NCBI RefSeq assembly: GCF_014836875.1
Contig: NZ_JACSQC010000001.1
Span: forward strand, 62,001 to 126,000
Direction: 5' to 3'
Length of the DNA: 64,000 bases
Source: Arthrobacter pullicola
GTDB lineage: Bacteria; Actinomycetota; Actinomycetes; Actinomycetales; Micrococcaceae
In this document: one piece after another, positions 1 to 8,113 of the stretch
How positions within the stretch are numbered: the stretch's first letter is position 1
Layout: each line of letters opens with the position of its first letter
Notes under the pieces: model-generated
What the model was told of the DNA's origin: nothing
The model's database searches: none
Seen by the model: the letters and a program-made list of their open reading frames with translations, nothing else
Translations under genes and position numbers: made by a program

Positions 1-616
1 CTCCGCGCCCGGACGCTCCCGAATAGGAGGCTGTTTCTTCCGCCAGAGCAGACGCATGGGCTGCCGCGTACTGATGTGACCGGGCAGCCCAGGCATCCTG
101 GGATTCCCGGTCCAGGCCGAGCTCAGCGTTCCCCTCCTCGGTCGATGCCCCCATGGAGCGGCGCTCGAACGCATCGCTGAGCCCGTCGTGTTCCAGGGAG
201 TCCAGAACTTCCAGCGACCCGTAGCGCTGCCCCTGCCTGCCGTGGAAAAGGTGCGGCGCCCGGGTCATGGACTCCTGGCCGACGGCGACCACCACGTCAG
301 CTTCGCCGGCGGCAATCAGCCTGGCGGCTTCGGCAACGGCCTCCATCCCGGAGAGGCAGACAGCGTTGAGCGTCAGGGCCGGGACGTTCAACGCGATACC
401 TGCCGCCACAGCGGTCTGGCGGGCCGGGTTCTGGCCGGCTCCGCCCTGGAGCACCTGCCCTGCTACCAGCCGGTCCACCTGGTCGGGGCGGACACCCGCC
501 CGCCGCAGGGCGGCTGCTGCCGCGTGTCCTCCCAGGACCGTTGCCGGAACGGAGCCCAGCACGCCGTTGAAACGGGTGAACGGGGTCCGGGCGTAGCCGG
601 CTACCAGCGCCTTCAT
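1..616 (-). CDS. acetyl-CoA C-acyltransferase (thiolase), N-terminal part
   Basis: The gene runs off the left edge; about 205 N-terminal residues are visible. They follow the thiolase N-terminal domain: an RTPFTRFNG opening at residues 10-18, the LNAVCLSG stretch with the acyl-accepting cysteine at residue 87, and [10 protein letters not shown] after it. Thiolases condense or cleave acyl-CoA; acetoacetyl-CoA cleavage is the likely job here because the gene is last in an operon with both subunits of a 3-oxoacid CoA-transferase. The ATG start overlaps the scoB stop codon by four bases (ATGA), which implies translational coupling. The C-terminal His and Cys catalytic residues lie outside the window, so integrity of the full enzyme cannot be judged. 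A beta-ketoadipyl-CoA thiolase remains possible. Confidence 0.9.
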   Translation of the reverse strand, partial: MKALVAGYARTPFTRFNGVLGSVPATVLGGHAAAAALRRAGVRPDQVDRLVAGQVLQGGAGQNPARQTAVAAGIALNVPALTLNAVCLSGMEAVAEAARLIAAGEADVVVAVGQESMTRAPHLFHGRQGQRYGSLEVLDSLEHDGLSDAFERRSMGASTEEGNAELGLDRESQDAWAARSHQYAAAHASALAEETASYSGASGRG

Positions 617-1263
617 GCTGCGGCCGCCGTCTCCAAGTCGACCAGAAAGGGTGCGGCAGTGCAGCCTTCCAGGTCCGCCGGCTGGACCCCTGGTGCTGTG
701 CGCCGAAGCACCAGTCCGCCGTCAACAACGTCAAAAACGGCACGGTCGGTGATGATGCGGTCAACCACGCCAACACCCGTCAGCGGCAGGTTGCACTGCT
801 GCACGATTTTGGGTTCCCCGTCCTTGGAAACATGATCGGTGATCACAATGACGCGCGGAGTCCCTGCAACCAGATCCATCGCCCCGCCCATCCCCTTGAC
901 GAGTTTGCCGGGGATGGTCCAGTTCGCCAGGTCTCCGGCGGCGGATACCTGAAGTGCGCCCAGGATGGCTGTCTCTACATGGCCGCCACGGATCATTCCG
1001 AAAGACGTCGCCGAGTCGAAGAAACTGCCACCCGGAAGCACGGTCACGGTTTGCTTGCCGGCATTGATCAGATCAGCGTCCTCCTCCCCTTCGAAGGGGA
1101 ACGGCCCCATCCCCAGCAACCCGTTTTCGCTCTGCAGGGACACTCTCACGCCGTCGGGCAGGTGGTTCGCCACCAGGGTGGGAATGCCGATGCCCAGGTT
1201 GACGTATTGGCCATCCTGCAGCTCGGACGCGGCGATGGCCGCCATCTCTTCTCGTGTCCACAT
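613..1263 (-). CDS. scoB: 3-oxoacid CoA-transferase subunit B
   Basis: This is the beta subunit of succinyl-CoA:3-oxoacid (acetoacetate) CoA-transferase, 216 residues, the usual size. The motif SENGLLG at residues 45-51 carries the catalytic glutamate (Glu46), which forms the enzyme-CoA thioester. GIGIPTL near residue 25 and a glycine-rich GGSFFDSA segment are typical of family I CoA-transferases. The gene sits five bases after scoA and overlaps the thiolase start, so the three form one transcription unit that activates acetoacetate to acetoacetyl-CoA and then cleaves it. Members acting on 3-oxoadipate (PcaJ) are close relatives, but both subunits here look more like the acetoacetate type. 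Confidence 0.92.
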   Translation of the reverse strand: MWTREEMAAIAASELQDGQYVNLGIGIPTLVANHLPDGVRVSLQSENGLLGMGPFPFEGEEDADLINAGKQTVTVLPGGSFFDSATSFGMIRGGHVETAILGALQVSAAGDLANWTIPGKLVKGMGGAMDLVAGTPRVIVITDHVSKDGEPKIVQQCNLPLTGVGVVDRIITDRAVFDVVDGGLVLRRTAPGVQPADLEGCTAAPFLVDLETAAAA

Positions 1264-1268
1264 AGGTC

Positions 1269-1976
1269 CTAGGCTCCCGTCCGGACTCGAACGGTCCGCT
1301 GCTCGATGTGTTTTTCGGTGTTTCCCGCGTCAATGACCCGCTGGACGTAGATGCCGGGGGTATGAATCTGCTCCGGGTCCAGGAAATCCTGCCGCAGCTC
1401 TTCCGCCTCCGCGATGGTGAGCCGTCCGGCCGTGGCGACGAGCGGGTTGAAGTTCTGCGCCGTCATCCGGTACCGCAGGTTGCCTTCCGGATCTGCCTGA
1501 TGTGCCCGCACCAGTGAAATGTCGGCGGTGATACCGCGCTCAAGAATGGCCCGCTTTCCGTCGAAGACTGCTTCGGGCTTTCCCTCCGCCACCGGCGTCC
1601 CCACTCCGGTGGGCGTATAGAAGGCCGGAATTCCTGCGCCGCCGGCGCGCAGCCGCTCAGCCAGGGTTCCCTGCGGGACGAACTCCACCTCAAGATCCCC
1701 GGACAGATACTGCTCAGCGAACAGCTTGTTCTCGCCGACATAGGAGCCGAGCACCCTGGAAACCTGCTTGTTTTCCAACAGCAGTCCGAGTCCTTTGCCA
1801 TCCACGCCCATGTTGTTGGAAACGATGATCAGCCCGGTGGCGCCGCTGTCCCGCAGCGCCTGGATGAGGTTCGTAGGGATCCCGCTGAGGCCGAATCCCC
1901 CCACTGCGATCGTCATCCCGTCGCGCACGGTGCCCGCGAGGGCCTCCACCGCACTGCTAAAAGTCTTTGAACCCAC
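1269..1976 (-). CDS. scoA: 3-oxoacid CoA-transferase subunit A
   Basis: This is the alpha subunit of the same CoA-transferase (235 residues from the chosen start). The GGFGLSGIP loop near residue 25 binds CoA, and [12 protein letters not shown] and SYVGENK are hallmarks of ScoA. An in-frame ATG lies at 2000, but the GTG at 1976 is preferred: it is preceded by a strong AGAGGTGG ribosome site at 6-8 bases, and homologues begin at this point. The promoter is well formed (TTGACC, 17 bases, TAGCGT at 2029-2057 on the minus strand), and a palindrome lies between it and the start. The divergent IclR-type gene is the obvious candidate regulator. Confidence 0.92.
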   Translation of the reverse strand: MGSKTFSSAVEALAGTVRDGMTIAVGGFGLSGIPTNLIQALRDSGATGLIIVSNNMGVDGKGLGLLLENKQVSRVLGSYVGENKLFAEQYLSGDLEVEFVPQGTLAERLRAGGAGIPAFYTPTGVGTPVAEGKPEAVFDGKRAILERGITADISLVRAHQADPEGNLRYRMTAQNFNPLVATAGRLTIAEAEELRQDFLDPEQIHTPGIYVQRVIDAGNTEKHIEQRTVRVRTGA

Positions 1977-1993
1977 TTGTTCCCACCTCTCGG

Positions 1994-2020
1994 ACCACAT
2001 TGTGGACCCGGTCGTGGTCC
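1994..2020. promoter_or_regulatory. Putative operator (IclR-type dyad) in the scoA leader
   Basis: CCACA-T-TGTGG is a perfect dyad at 1995-2005. It is overlapped by a second one, GGACC-N7-GGTCC, at 2004-2020. The half-site ATGTGGAC recurs at 2121-2128 between the -10 box and the start of the divergent regulator gene, so one protein could control both directions. Assignment to this regulator is an inference from position. Confidence 0.45.
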
Positions 2021-2028
2021 TGGCAATG

Positions 2029-2057
2029 ACGCTAGATAGCCGCTAATTCGTGGTCAA
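2029..2057 (-). promoter_or_regulatory. Promoter of the scoAB-thiolase operon
   Basis: On the minus strand TTGACC (2057-2052) and TAGCGT (2034-2029) are separated by exactly 17 bases. Transcription would begin near 2022, giving a leader of about 45 bases that contains the putative IclR operator. Confidence 0.6.
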
Positions 2058-2128
2058 GGAAAGGCCACTCAGGGAAGGAAATTGCTCATAAGGTGAGTGA
2101 CAGCCGGCAATGCGTTCATAATGTGGAC

Positions 2129-2908
2129 ATGAACGAAACGGTCCAAGGCGCCAAGGTGGTGCATCGCCTCTCACAGGTGCTGCGGACGGTCAGTGCCGCT
2201 ATGCCGCACGGCATCGGCACAAGCGACGTCGCCCGGAGCACCTCGCTGCCGCGTCCCACCGCGCACAGGCTCCTGGCATCCCTTACTGCCGAGGGTTTCC
2301 TGGACCACGATCAGCGGACCGGCCGCTGGCTCCTGGGGCCAGAGCTTTACTTGATGGGTTCGGTGGCTGCAGAGCGGTATGACGTCACCGGCATTGCCCG
2401 GGAACACGTCAAAGCCCTGGCCGACGCGACCGGGGAGAGCGCCTTTTTCTCCGTGCGCCGCGGGGACGAGAGCGTTTGCCTGCTCCGGGAGGACGGCGCT
2501 TTCCCCATCCGTTCGTTCGTTCTGTACGAAGGCAAGCGTTTTCCCCTAGGAGTTGCCTCGGCGGGCCTCGCCATCCTGGCCTTCCTGCGGGAAGACGCCA
2601 TTGAGCGCTACCTGGCGAACGCCGACCTCTCCAAGGATTTTGGGGCCGAGCACGACCGGGAGTCCCTCCGGGCCCGGATTGCCGACACCCGTGCTGCCGG
2701 ATACGCGGTTAACCCGGAACTGATCGTCACGGGCAGCTGGGGAATGGGAGCAGCAGTCTTCGACCGGGCGGGCCAGCCGGCGTGGGCACTGAGCCTCACG
2801 GGCATCGAGTCCCGCTTCACGGCCGAACGGCGTCCGGAGCTCGGCAGCCTGCTGCTGCAGCACGCCCACGCGCTCACCACAAGGCTGCGGTCCTCCGGCT
2901 CCGTATAG
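2129..2908 (+). CDS. IclR-family transcriptional regulator
   Basis: The 259-residue protein has an N-terminal winged helix-turn-helix (about residues 10-60, including SLPRPTAHRLLASL) and a C-terminal IclR effector domain (about 75-255), the standard two-domain layout. IclR proteins bind small carboxylates or aromatic-pathway metabolites; lying divergent to scoAB, it probably senses an intermediate of acetoacetate or related acid breakdown. The start is chosen at ATG 2129 rather than the in-frame GTG at 2093. CATAAT (2117-2122) lies exactly six bases before this ATG, the spacing of a leaderless mRNA, and neither start has a good ribosome site. Confidence 0.88.
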   Translation: MNETVQGAKVVHRLSQVLRTVSAAMPHGIGTSDVARSTSLPRPTAHRLLASLTAEGFLDHDQRTGRWLLGPELYLMGSVAAERYDVTGIAREHVKALADATGESAFFSVRRGDESVCLLREDGAFPIRSFVLYEGKRFPLGVASAGLAILAFLREDAIERYLANADLSKDFGAEHDRESLRARIADTRAAGYAVNPELIVTGSWGMGAAVFDRAGQPAWALSLTGIESRFTAERRPELGSLLLQHAHALTTRLRSSGSV

Positions 2909-3367
2909 CACCAGCCCCAGTACGCAGTGGAGTAGGAACGCGTGTCGCAGAGGACGGCACCGCATGGGTTTTCGACTCGCATCATGCAGCTCCCCCACCC
3001 CTGGCCGGGCTTCCCCGACGTGCGGCTCCTCCCGGCGGACTTCCACACGCTGGATGCGCAGCTCTGGTGACCTACACCGGGCAGAACCCGCCATACCTGC
3101 CCACCCGGTACCCCGGATCCGGACGCAGAACCAGCCCGCCGGACGGGCCGGGTGAGGCGGCTTTAATATTCCTAGCGAGCCCTGCGAGCGAGGAATTTCG
3201 TTGCCGCCGTTCCGGTCCGCCCGCCGGGCGGGCGCCCACGTACCCGGCACCCAACGGGCGGGCACCCGGCGCGGGCCACCCAGGACTCGCCAGGGACGCT
3301 CGAACCCCAGAGACGCGCGACCCCGCACCGCAGGACGCAGATGCCCGGATTGGGTAACGTAGCAAGG
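2909..3367. other. 459-base gap with several palindromes
   Basis: The gap between the iclR-type gene and xth holds the possible 42-residue frame at 2942-3070. It also holds an interrupted stem near 3169-3195 (ATTCCT and AGGAAT arms) and a palindrome of CCCGCC/GGGCGG type near 3220-3232. Two copies of a GGGCGGGC(A/G)CCC element follow near 3225 and 3260. The first stem could terminate transcription of the upstream gene. No tRNA, known riboswitch or insertion sequence is visible. Confidence 0.4.
2942..3070 (+). CDS. Possible small protein (42 residues)
   Basis: A short frame starts with GTG at 2942, after a weak purine-rich stretch (GGAGTAGGA). It encodes 42 residues including MQLPHPWPGFPDVRLLPADF from residue 15. 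The mixed hydrophobic and acidic composition is less arginine/serine-biased than the shadow frames around it. I do not recognise it and no neighbour indicates a role. It could equally be chance, since stop codons are rare at this GC content. Confidence 0.25.
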   Translation: MSQRTAPHGFSTRIMQLPHPWPGFPDVRLLPADFHTLDAQLW

Positions 3368-4171
3368 GTGAAGATTGCTACCTGGAACGTGAACTCCATC
3401 CGTGCCCGTGCCGACCGCGTTGAAGCCTGGCTGCAGCGCTCCGACGTGGATGTCCTCGCCATCCAGGAAACGAAGGCGAAGGATGAGAACTTTCCGTGGG
3501 ACATGTTCGAGTCCAACGGCTACGAAGTTGCGCACTTTGGGCTGAGCCAGTGGAACGGCGTCGCCATCGCGTCCCGGGTGGGGCTCGACGACGTCGAACG
3601 CACGTTCCCGGGCCAGCCGCACTTCGGCAAGACCGAGGAAACCACCGCCGCTGAGGCCCGGGCCATCGGCGCCACCTGTGGCGGAGTCCGGATTTGGAGC
3701 CTCTATGTTCCCAACGGCCGGGCCGTGGGTGATCCGCACATGCCGTACAAGCTGGAATGGCTGAAGGTCCTCAAGGACCAGGCAGCAGCCTGGGTGGAAG
3801 CTGATCCCAAGCTCAACCTGGCGTTGATGGGTGACTTCAACATCGCTCCCCGCGATGAGGACGTGTGGGACATCGACTGGTTCCGCGCCCAGAACGCCAC
3901 CCACGTCACCGAACCGGAGCGCGCCGCCTTCCAGGCCTTCCTGGATGCGGGTTTCCAGGACCTTTCGCGGCCCTACACCGAAGGCCCGGGCGTCTACACG
4001 TACTGGGATTACACCCAGCTGCGTTTCCCGAAGAAGCAGGGCATGCGCATCGACTTCGCCCTGGGCTCCCCTGCCCTGGCGGAACGGGTCACCGGCGCCC
4101 ACATCGACCGGGAAGAACGCAAGGGCAAGGGCGCCTCTGACCATGCGCCCGTGATCGTGGAGCTGGATTAG
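3368..4171 (+). CDS. xth: Exodeoxyribonuclease III (AP endonuclease)
   Basis: The 267-residue protein is a complete exonuclease III / EEP-fold enzyme of base excision repair, which cleaves 5' of abasic sites and removes 3' blocking groups. Its motifs run in order: WNVNSIR (Asn7), IQETKAKD (metal-binding Glu34), YVPNGR, GDFNIAPRDEDVWD, YTYWDY, RIDFAL and the terminal SDHAPV with the catalytic His. GTG at 3368 is chosen over ATG at 3341 because family members begin at this KIATWNVN stretch. TAACGT (3355-3360) also lies seven bases before it, again a leaderless arrangement. Confidence 0.95.
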   Translation: MKIATWNVNSIRARADRVEAWLQRSDVDVLAIQETKAKDENFPWDMFESNGYEVAHFGLSQWNGVAIASRVGLDDVERTFPGQPHFGKTEETTAAEARAIGATCGGVRIWSLYVPNGRAVGDPHMPYKLEWLKVLKDQAAAWVEADPKLNLALMGDFNIAPRDEDVWDIDWFRAQNATHVTEPERAAFQAFLDAGFQDLSRPYTEGPGVYTYWDYTQLRFPKKQGMRIDFALGSPALAERVTGAHIDREERKGKGASDHAPVIVELD

Positions 4172-4173
4172 CC

Positions 4174-5028
4174 GTGGCCGGGGGATCCGGGGGTACCGCG
4201 TGGCGCACGTTCCCGTACGTGTCCTATCTCCGCGTCTATGAACCGCTGGATGCCTTCGACGACGACCAGCAGCTAAGGATCCTGGACCAGCGCTCCCGTG
4301 CGCGGCATGAGACTGAGGTGCTGGAGCGCAGCGACGCTGTCCGGCGCCTGGTCCGGGCTGTGTCGGATCCTTTCCCGCACAATTCGACTGACCTGGTCCG
4401 CGTGCTGCACCATCCGCGGCCGGATGGAACCACCACCCGCCTCTACTGCCCCAACCAGCTGGCCGTGCGGACCTCATTGGCGGCCGAGTCACTTGGCGAG
4501 ACGGTCAACGGGCCGCTGGTGAACGTGCTGCTGCCGGAGGTCGCCAGGGAAGCCCATGCAGCCCGCATCGATCCGGACGCCTTCGCTGATTCCCTCGCCA
4601 AGCTGCACACCCGCTCTGCCACCTGGGGCGTGCCGTTCGGCTGGTTCGTCCTGATTCATGAGGACGACCAGGCAGAGGTCATTGAGGACGACGGCCGGGT
4701 CCTCACCGTCCGTCTGTCCGCGCCGATCCAGCAGTGCATCGAACGGGCCCGGCATGCCGCCGCGGCCCTTGCGCTGGCGGCACCGGAGCTGGATCTGCTG
4801 GATGAGCTCACCGACCTTGTGGCCTGGCTGGACGTTTTCTCCCCGGACGCGGTGCTGGAGCTGGACTACGGGCCGGTAGCGGAGCTGGTCTATCCGGACG
4901 ATTCCCCGTCGGACGTGCGGCTGGGCATCGAATCCCTCGCCGAGGGAGACATGACGGGCGCCGCCGCTGCGTACCGCCGGCTGGCCGGACGCTGGATTCC
5001 CATCCGCCAGCTGGCCCGCGCCTCCTAG
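4174..5028 (+). CDS. Uncharacterised actinobacterial protein
   Basis: This GTG-started frame of 284 residues begins two bases after the xth stop, so the two are probably co-transcribed. It opens with a conserved-looking PYVSYLRVYEPLDAFDDD block; I recall proteins of unknown function from Streptomyces with the same YLRVYEPL opening. The rest is rich in acidic residues and in alanine/leucine helices (residues 190-240), with no signal peptide, membrane segment or catalytic motif I can name. A cytosolic role is likely. Linkage to a repair enzyme is suggestive but not evidence of function. Confidence 0.75.
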   Translation: MAGGSGGTAWRTFPYVSYLRVYEPLDAFDDDQQLRILDQRSRARHETEVLERSDAVRRLVRAVSDPFPHNSTDLVRVLHHPRPDGTTTRLYCPNQLAVRTSLAAESLGETVNGPLVNVLLPEVAREAHAARIDPDAFADSLAKLHTRSATWGVPFGWFVLIHEDDQAEVIEDDGRVLTVRLSAPIQQCIERARHAAAALALAAPELDLLDELTDLVAWLDVFSPDAVLELDYGPVAELVYPDDSPSDVRLGIESLAEGDMTGAAAAYRRLAGRWIPIRQLARAS

Positions 5029-5636
5029 CGCACCCGGTCCTCGCGGCCGAGCCGGTAGCGCGGTCCGGCCTCCAGGCTGATCAGCACGGTGGAGCTGCGG
5101 CCGAGGGCACTGTCCAGGGCATCAACCAAGTGCGTGGCGTCGGCGGCGACCAGGTGCGGCGCCGCCCCCTGGCGGGGCGTGATCCGGACCCGCAGCCCGG
5201 TTCCCGAACGCAGTGCCCAGGTACTCACCGCCACCGACATCACGTCCGGGTCCTGCTGCAGTGCTGCCCGCAGCGCCTGCTCCGGCACAGCGCCGCTGAC
5301 CGCGATGCGGCCGGGGGCGCCGTCGTCGTCGTACTCCGCCACCAGCGTGTCCACCCGGCCGCGGCCCTGGGCGGAAATCCAGAGGACCAGCAGCACAGCG
5401 GTCACCGCCATGGTCAGTGCCAGCAGCGGCCACAGCCAGCTCTGCGACTGGCCGGGCATGGCCGTGTCCTCGAGCACCCGCCCGGCATCGGCCACGAGCG
5501 ACGGCGCAGTGTCCTGCCACCAGCGGGCCGCGGCGGGGCTGGTGCTGAGCAGGACCAGGCCGCTGCCGACGGCCAGCAGGAGCAGGCCTGCCAGCCCCAG
5601 CAGGACCCGGTTCAGGGTTCGTGGTGTGCGGTTCAC
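5025..5636 (-). CDS. AmaP-like membrane protein of the Asp23 cluster
   Basis: The 203-residue protein has two membrane segments (about residues 9-31 and 66-88), followed by a soluble C-terminal domain with alternating hydrophobic strands. This is the layout of AmaP, which anchors Asp23/Gls24 at the membrane in Firmicutes. It is the last of five minus-strand genes that each overlap the previous stop by four bases. Its own stop lies within the end of the convergent gene that ends at 5028. The AmaP assignment rests on topology and neighbourhood rather than on a diagnostic motif. Confidence 0.7.
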   Translation of the reverse strand: MNRTPRTLNRVLLGLAGLLLLAVGSGLVLLSTSPAAARWWQDTAPSLVADAGRVLEDTAMPGQSQSWLWPLLALTMAVTAVLLVLWISAQGRGRVDTLVAEYDDDGAPGRIAVSGAVPEQALRAALQQDPDVMSVAVSTWALRSGTGLRVRITPRQGAAPHLVAADATHLVDALDSALGRSSTVLISLEAGPRYRLGREDRVR

Positions 5637-6235
5637 TGGCCGATCGCCCCCATCGTTGAAACCTGGATGTGGACGGCGGGCTGGGGTTCCAGCCCGGTCA
5701 GCGCAAGTTCGTCCTCCACCGCGGCCCGCACGGCGTCGGCGTCCACGGGAATCCCGGACGTGGGGCGGATGCGGACCTCAACGCGGGTACGCCCCACCGT
5801 CACCAGGACCTGGCCTGCGGCGACACCGGCGGTCAACCGGCTGCGGCGGGCCAGCGAGGCTGCCAGCACTTCGGCTTCGACCACGACGGCGGCACGCGGG
5901 TTGGGGATGGCGTAACGGGCGCGGCGCCCCGGGAGGACGGCCATAAGGAAAAACCACAGCCCGGCCAGGAAGATCAGGCCCCCGGCCAGTCCCAGGTACA
6001 CCGGATCCGCGTCCCGCGGCAGGCCGGCGAGCCAGTGCGCGAAGGTTGGCGGATCGATCAGCCATTCCTCCTGGCCCAGCGACTGCAGGACCGATTCCAG
6101 CAGGACGTAGAGGCAGAACAGGATGCCCAGGACCGCGGCGATGATCGCGGGAACTGTGCGGGCGGCATGGGTTTCACGCCGCACGATCCGCCTGATGGTG
6201 CCTTCGGCCGGCGGCGCAGAGGTTGTCCCGCTCAA
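5633..6235 (-). CDS. Membrane protein with DUF6286-like domain
   Basis: The 200-residue protein has two membrane segments (about residues 28-50 and 77-97) and a C-terminal soluble domain containing VTVGRTRVEVRIRPTSGIP. In other actinobacteria similar proteins accompany Asp23 genes. The start is TTG at 6235. That codon overlaps the previous stop as TTGA and is preceded by AAGGGAG about nine bases away, whereas the longer frame to 6361 would run deep into the upstream gene. It probably forms an envelope-stress complex with its neighbours. Confidence 0.72.
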   Translation of the reverse strand: MSGTTSAPPAEGTIRRIVRRETHAARTVPAIIAAVLGILFCLYVLLESVLQSLGQEEWLIDPPTFAHWLAGLPRDADPVYLGLAGGLIFLAGLWFFLMAVLPGRRARYAIPNPRAAVVVEAEVLAASLARRSRLTAGVAAGQVLVTVGRTRVEVRIRPTSGIPVDADAVRAAVEDELALTGLEPQPAVHIQVSTMGAIGQ

Positions 6236-6627
6236 CGGACCCGGCTCCCTTCCTGCACCCGGATCCCGGTCACCCGGATGTCCACAAGGGACAGGATCGA
6301 GCCGGTGAGGTAGGTGATGCGCTGCAGCAGCAGGGGCTTGGCTGCGTGGACCCGTTGCCACACTGACCCGCCGGTGCGCTCCACCAGTCCTGGGTCCTTT
6401 ACGACGGCGTCCAGCGGCGGCATCGTCACGGGCAGGGCCAGGGACAGGGCGAGCAGGCCCTCATCATCGCTCCAGGTGACGCGGATCGCCGAGGCAGGGA
6501 TGCCGAAGTGTTCCGCGGCCATCGCCTGCGCGGTGCTGGTTAGCGCCTGGGTGCTGATCCGGTTGTGCCCGGCCAGCTTGGCTGCCGTTCGGGTCCCGGC
6601 GGGGGCTGTCATCACGGCACTGCTCAC
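6232..6627 (-). CDS. Small Asp23-related cytosolic protein
   Basis: The 131-residue protein lacks membrane segments. The pattern IRVTWSDDEGLLALSLALPV, followed by RITYLTGSILSLVDIRVTG, resembles the strand-helix order of the Asp23/DUF322 fold, so it may be a diverged Asp23 paralogue. It overlaps both neighbours by four bases (ATGA at its start, TTGA at its end). Its function is unknown; it was probably co-opted into the same complex as the Asp23 protein encoded two genes upstream. Confidence 0.65.
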   Translation of the reverse strand: MSSAVMTAPAGTRTAAKLAGHNRISTQALTSTAQAMAAEHFGIPASAIRVTWSDDEGLLALSLALPVTMPPLDAVVKDPGLVERTGGSVWQRVHAAKPLLLQRITYLTGSILSLVDIRVTGIRVQEGSRVR

Positions 6628-6815
6628 GAGGACGAACGGCGTCCGGTCAGCGCATCCCGCACGCTGCGGAAGTCGACCTTGCCCTCTGCCGCCCGGCCCA
6701 GGAAGGCTCCGACTGCTATGAACAGGGCCATCAGCAGGAAGCCCCAGAAGTCGAAAATCAGGGCGGTGAAGGCCAGCACGGCACCTACGGCCATGCCCAC
6801 CACGGTCGGTTTCAT
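6624..6815 (-). CDS. DUF2273-like small membrane protein
   Basis: The 63-residue protein has two closely spaced hydrophobic segments (residues 4-22 and 24-42) and then a basic tail. This is the form of DUF2273 proteins, which regularly lie next to asp23 and amaP. Its start overlaps the asp23 stop by ATGA and its stop overlaps the next gene in the same way. A scaffold or anchor role at the membrane is likely. Confidence 0.75.
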   Translation of the reverse strand: MKPTVVGMAVGAVLAFTALIFDFWGFLLMALFIAVGAFLGRAAEGKVDFRSVRDALTGRRSSS

Positions 6816-7516
6816 AGTTCCTGCCTCACTTCGGGGATATGTACGTCAGCGATGGAGACATTGACCTCGACGACGTTCAATCCCACCAGGTCTTCCACCG
6901 CGGTGTAGACGGCCTGCCGCACGTTGTCGGCGATACCGGTCAGCGGCGTGCCGTACTCGGCGACGAGGGTGATATCCACGGCTGCCTCGGTCTCCCCCAC
7001 TTCGACGTTCACGCCGGCGGTGGCACTGCTGTCCGAACCGGCGACGGCGTCACGCACCGCGCCAAGCGTCCGTCCCCCGCCGGATCCCAGCGTGTGGACG
7101 CCCGGAACAGCGCGGGCGGCAATGGCAGCAACTTTCGCGACGGCCTGTTCGGAGATAGCGGTCCGGCCGCCTGCCTCTGCACCGGAGGGAGCAGGGACTG
7201 CTGCAGGCACGGCCGCAGCAGGCGCAACGGTACCGGGGACGGGGGTGGCGGGGGCCGCTGCGGCTGGGGCCGGCGGAACTGCAGCTGCCGGGTGGCCGCC
7301 TGGCTCCTGCGGTTTGGGTCCTGGCCCGGGCGGCGGAGCCGATGCCCCGGCAAGACCGTGCTGGTTTGCGGGAGCGGGCTGGCCGGCGGGGGTTCGCTGG
7401 CCAGCGGGAGGAACAGGGCGGCTGGCCGGTTTGCCCGGCTGCGGCGGCAACGGTGATGCTGGCTGTGCTCCGGGATCGGCGGGACCGGACCCCGGCGTGT
7501 TCTGGGCGTCATCCAT
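6812..7516 (-). CDS. Asp23/Gls24 envelope stress protein with Pro/Ala-rich N-terminus
   Basis: The 234-residue protein has a proline/alanine-rich, probably disordered region (residues 1-117). The Asp23 domain (DUF322, 118-234) follows, starting at TAISEQAVAKVAAIAARAVPGV and containing VEVGETEAAVDITLVAEYG. Typical Asp23 proteins are little more than the domain, so the extension is unusual. The chosen start is ATG 7516; a longer frame to 7666 would run into the next gene and has atypical composition. It is the first gene of five overlapping ones. Asp23 is a cell-envelope stress protein in Gram-positive bacteria; the precise role in actinobacteria is not established. Confidence 0.85.
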   Translation of the reverse strand: MDDAQNTPGSGPADPGAQPASPLPPQPGKPASRPVPPAGQRTPAGQPAPANQHGLAGASAPPPGPGPKPQEPGGHPAAAVPPAPAAAAPATPVPGTVAPAAAVPAAVPAPSGAEAGGRTAISEQAVAKVAAIAARAVPGVHTLGSGGGRTLGAVRDAVAGSDSSATAGVNVEVGETEAAVDITLVAEYGTPLTGIADNVRQAVYTAVEDLVGLNVVEVNVSIADVHIPEVRQEL

Positions 7517-7563
7517 AACAGCCAAGCCTAGCCCCTCACCTGCTTTGTTGGGCAGGGAAGGGG

Positions 7564-8007
7564 TCAGGCCATCCGCACCCGCCTGCCCGTCACCTCGGTT
7601 GGATCGATGCCCACAAACAGGTTTCGCTCTCCGCCGCCGTAGGGCGCCGCGGCCCTCAGACCCCACAGCGTGGTGAGCAGGGATTCGTCCCGGACAGCGT
7701 TGGCGCGTCCACTGACCAGGACCGACCAGCCCTCCATGCGCTCCCCGTCATGGGAATCCACCTGGAAGGAGGTGTTGAGGTCCCCCGGCAGGAGCGCCAG
7801 CCCGCTTTGGCTGCTGGTCCGGAAGTAGACAGAGTTCCCGTTCACCAGATAATTCACTGGGAAGACGAGCAGACGGCCATCCTGCAGGAACGCAATGCGT
7901 CCGGTGCTCTCGCCGGTCAGCAGGGCCCAGCACTCCGCCTCACTGAGCGCCTGGCTTTCGTGGGGGCTGACGGACTCCCATTCGAATCTCTCGCTGCTTG
8001 GAAACAT
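7564..8007 (-). CDS. Pyridoxamine 5'-phosphate oxidase-fold protein
   Basis: The 147-residue protein has the split-barrel pattern of the PPOX/FMN-binding family: GRIAFLQDGRLLVFPVNYLV (about residues 37-56), then VYFRTSSQSGLA and SVLVSGRANAV. The start at ATG 8007 has an ideal GGAGG six bases upstream; the open frame continues to 8097 without another good signal. Such small proteins bind flavin, F420 or haem and act as reductases or in stress responses; the substrate here is unknown. It precedes the Asp23 cluster with a 47-base gap, so co-transcription is possible. Confidence 0.82.
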   Translation of the reverse strand: MFPSSERFEWESVSPHESQALSEAECWALLTGESTGRIAFLQDGRLLVFPVNYLVNGNSVYFRTSSQSGLALLPGDLNTSFQVDSHDGERMEGWSVLVSGRANAVRDESLLTTLWGLRAAAPYGGGERNLFVGIDPTEVTGRRVRMA

Positions 8008-8113
8008 CTTTGTCCTCCAGGTAGTGGTCGGGCGTCCCAGTGAACCCGCTAAAGGAGGAGTTGAACAGGGCACCCCTGTCCACGGCGGAGCCACCAACCC
8101 GGAATTGGGCGGT

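Noticed and set aside
2546-4492. Very long open frame on the minus strand (648 codons) across the regulator, gap and xth
   Set aside because: It is the antisense of two recognisable plus-strand genes, has arginine/glycine-biased composition and no family motif; long antisense frames are expected at this GC content.
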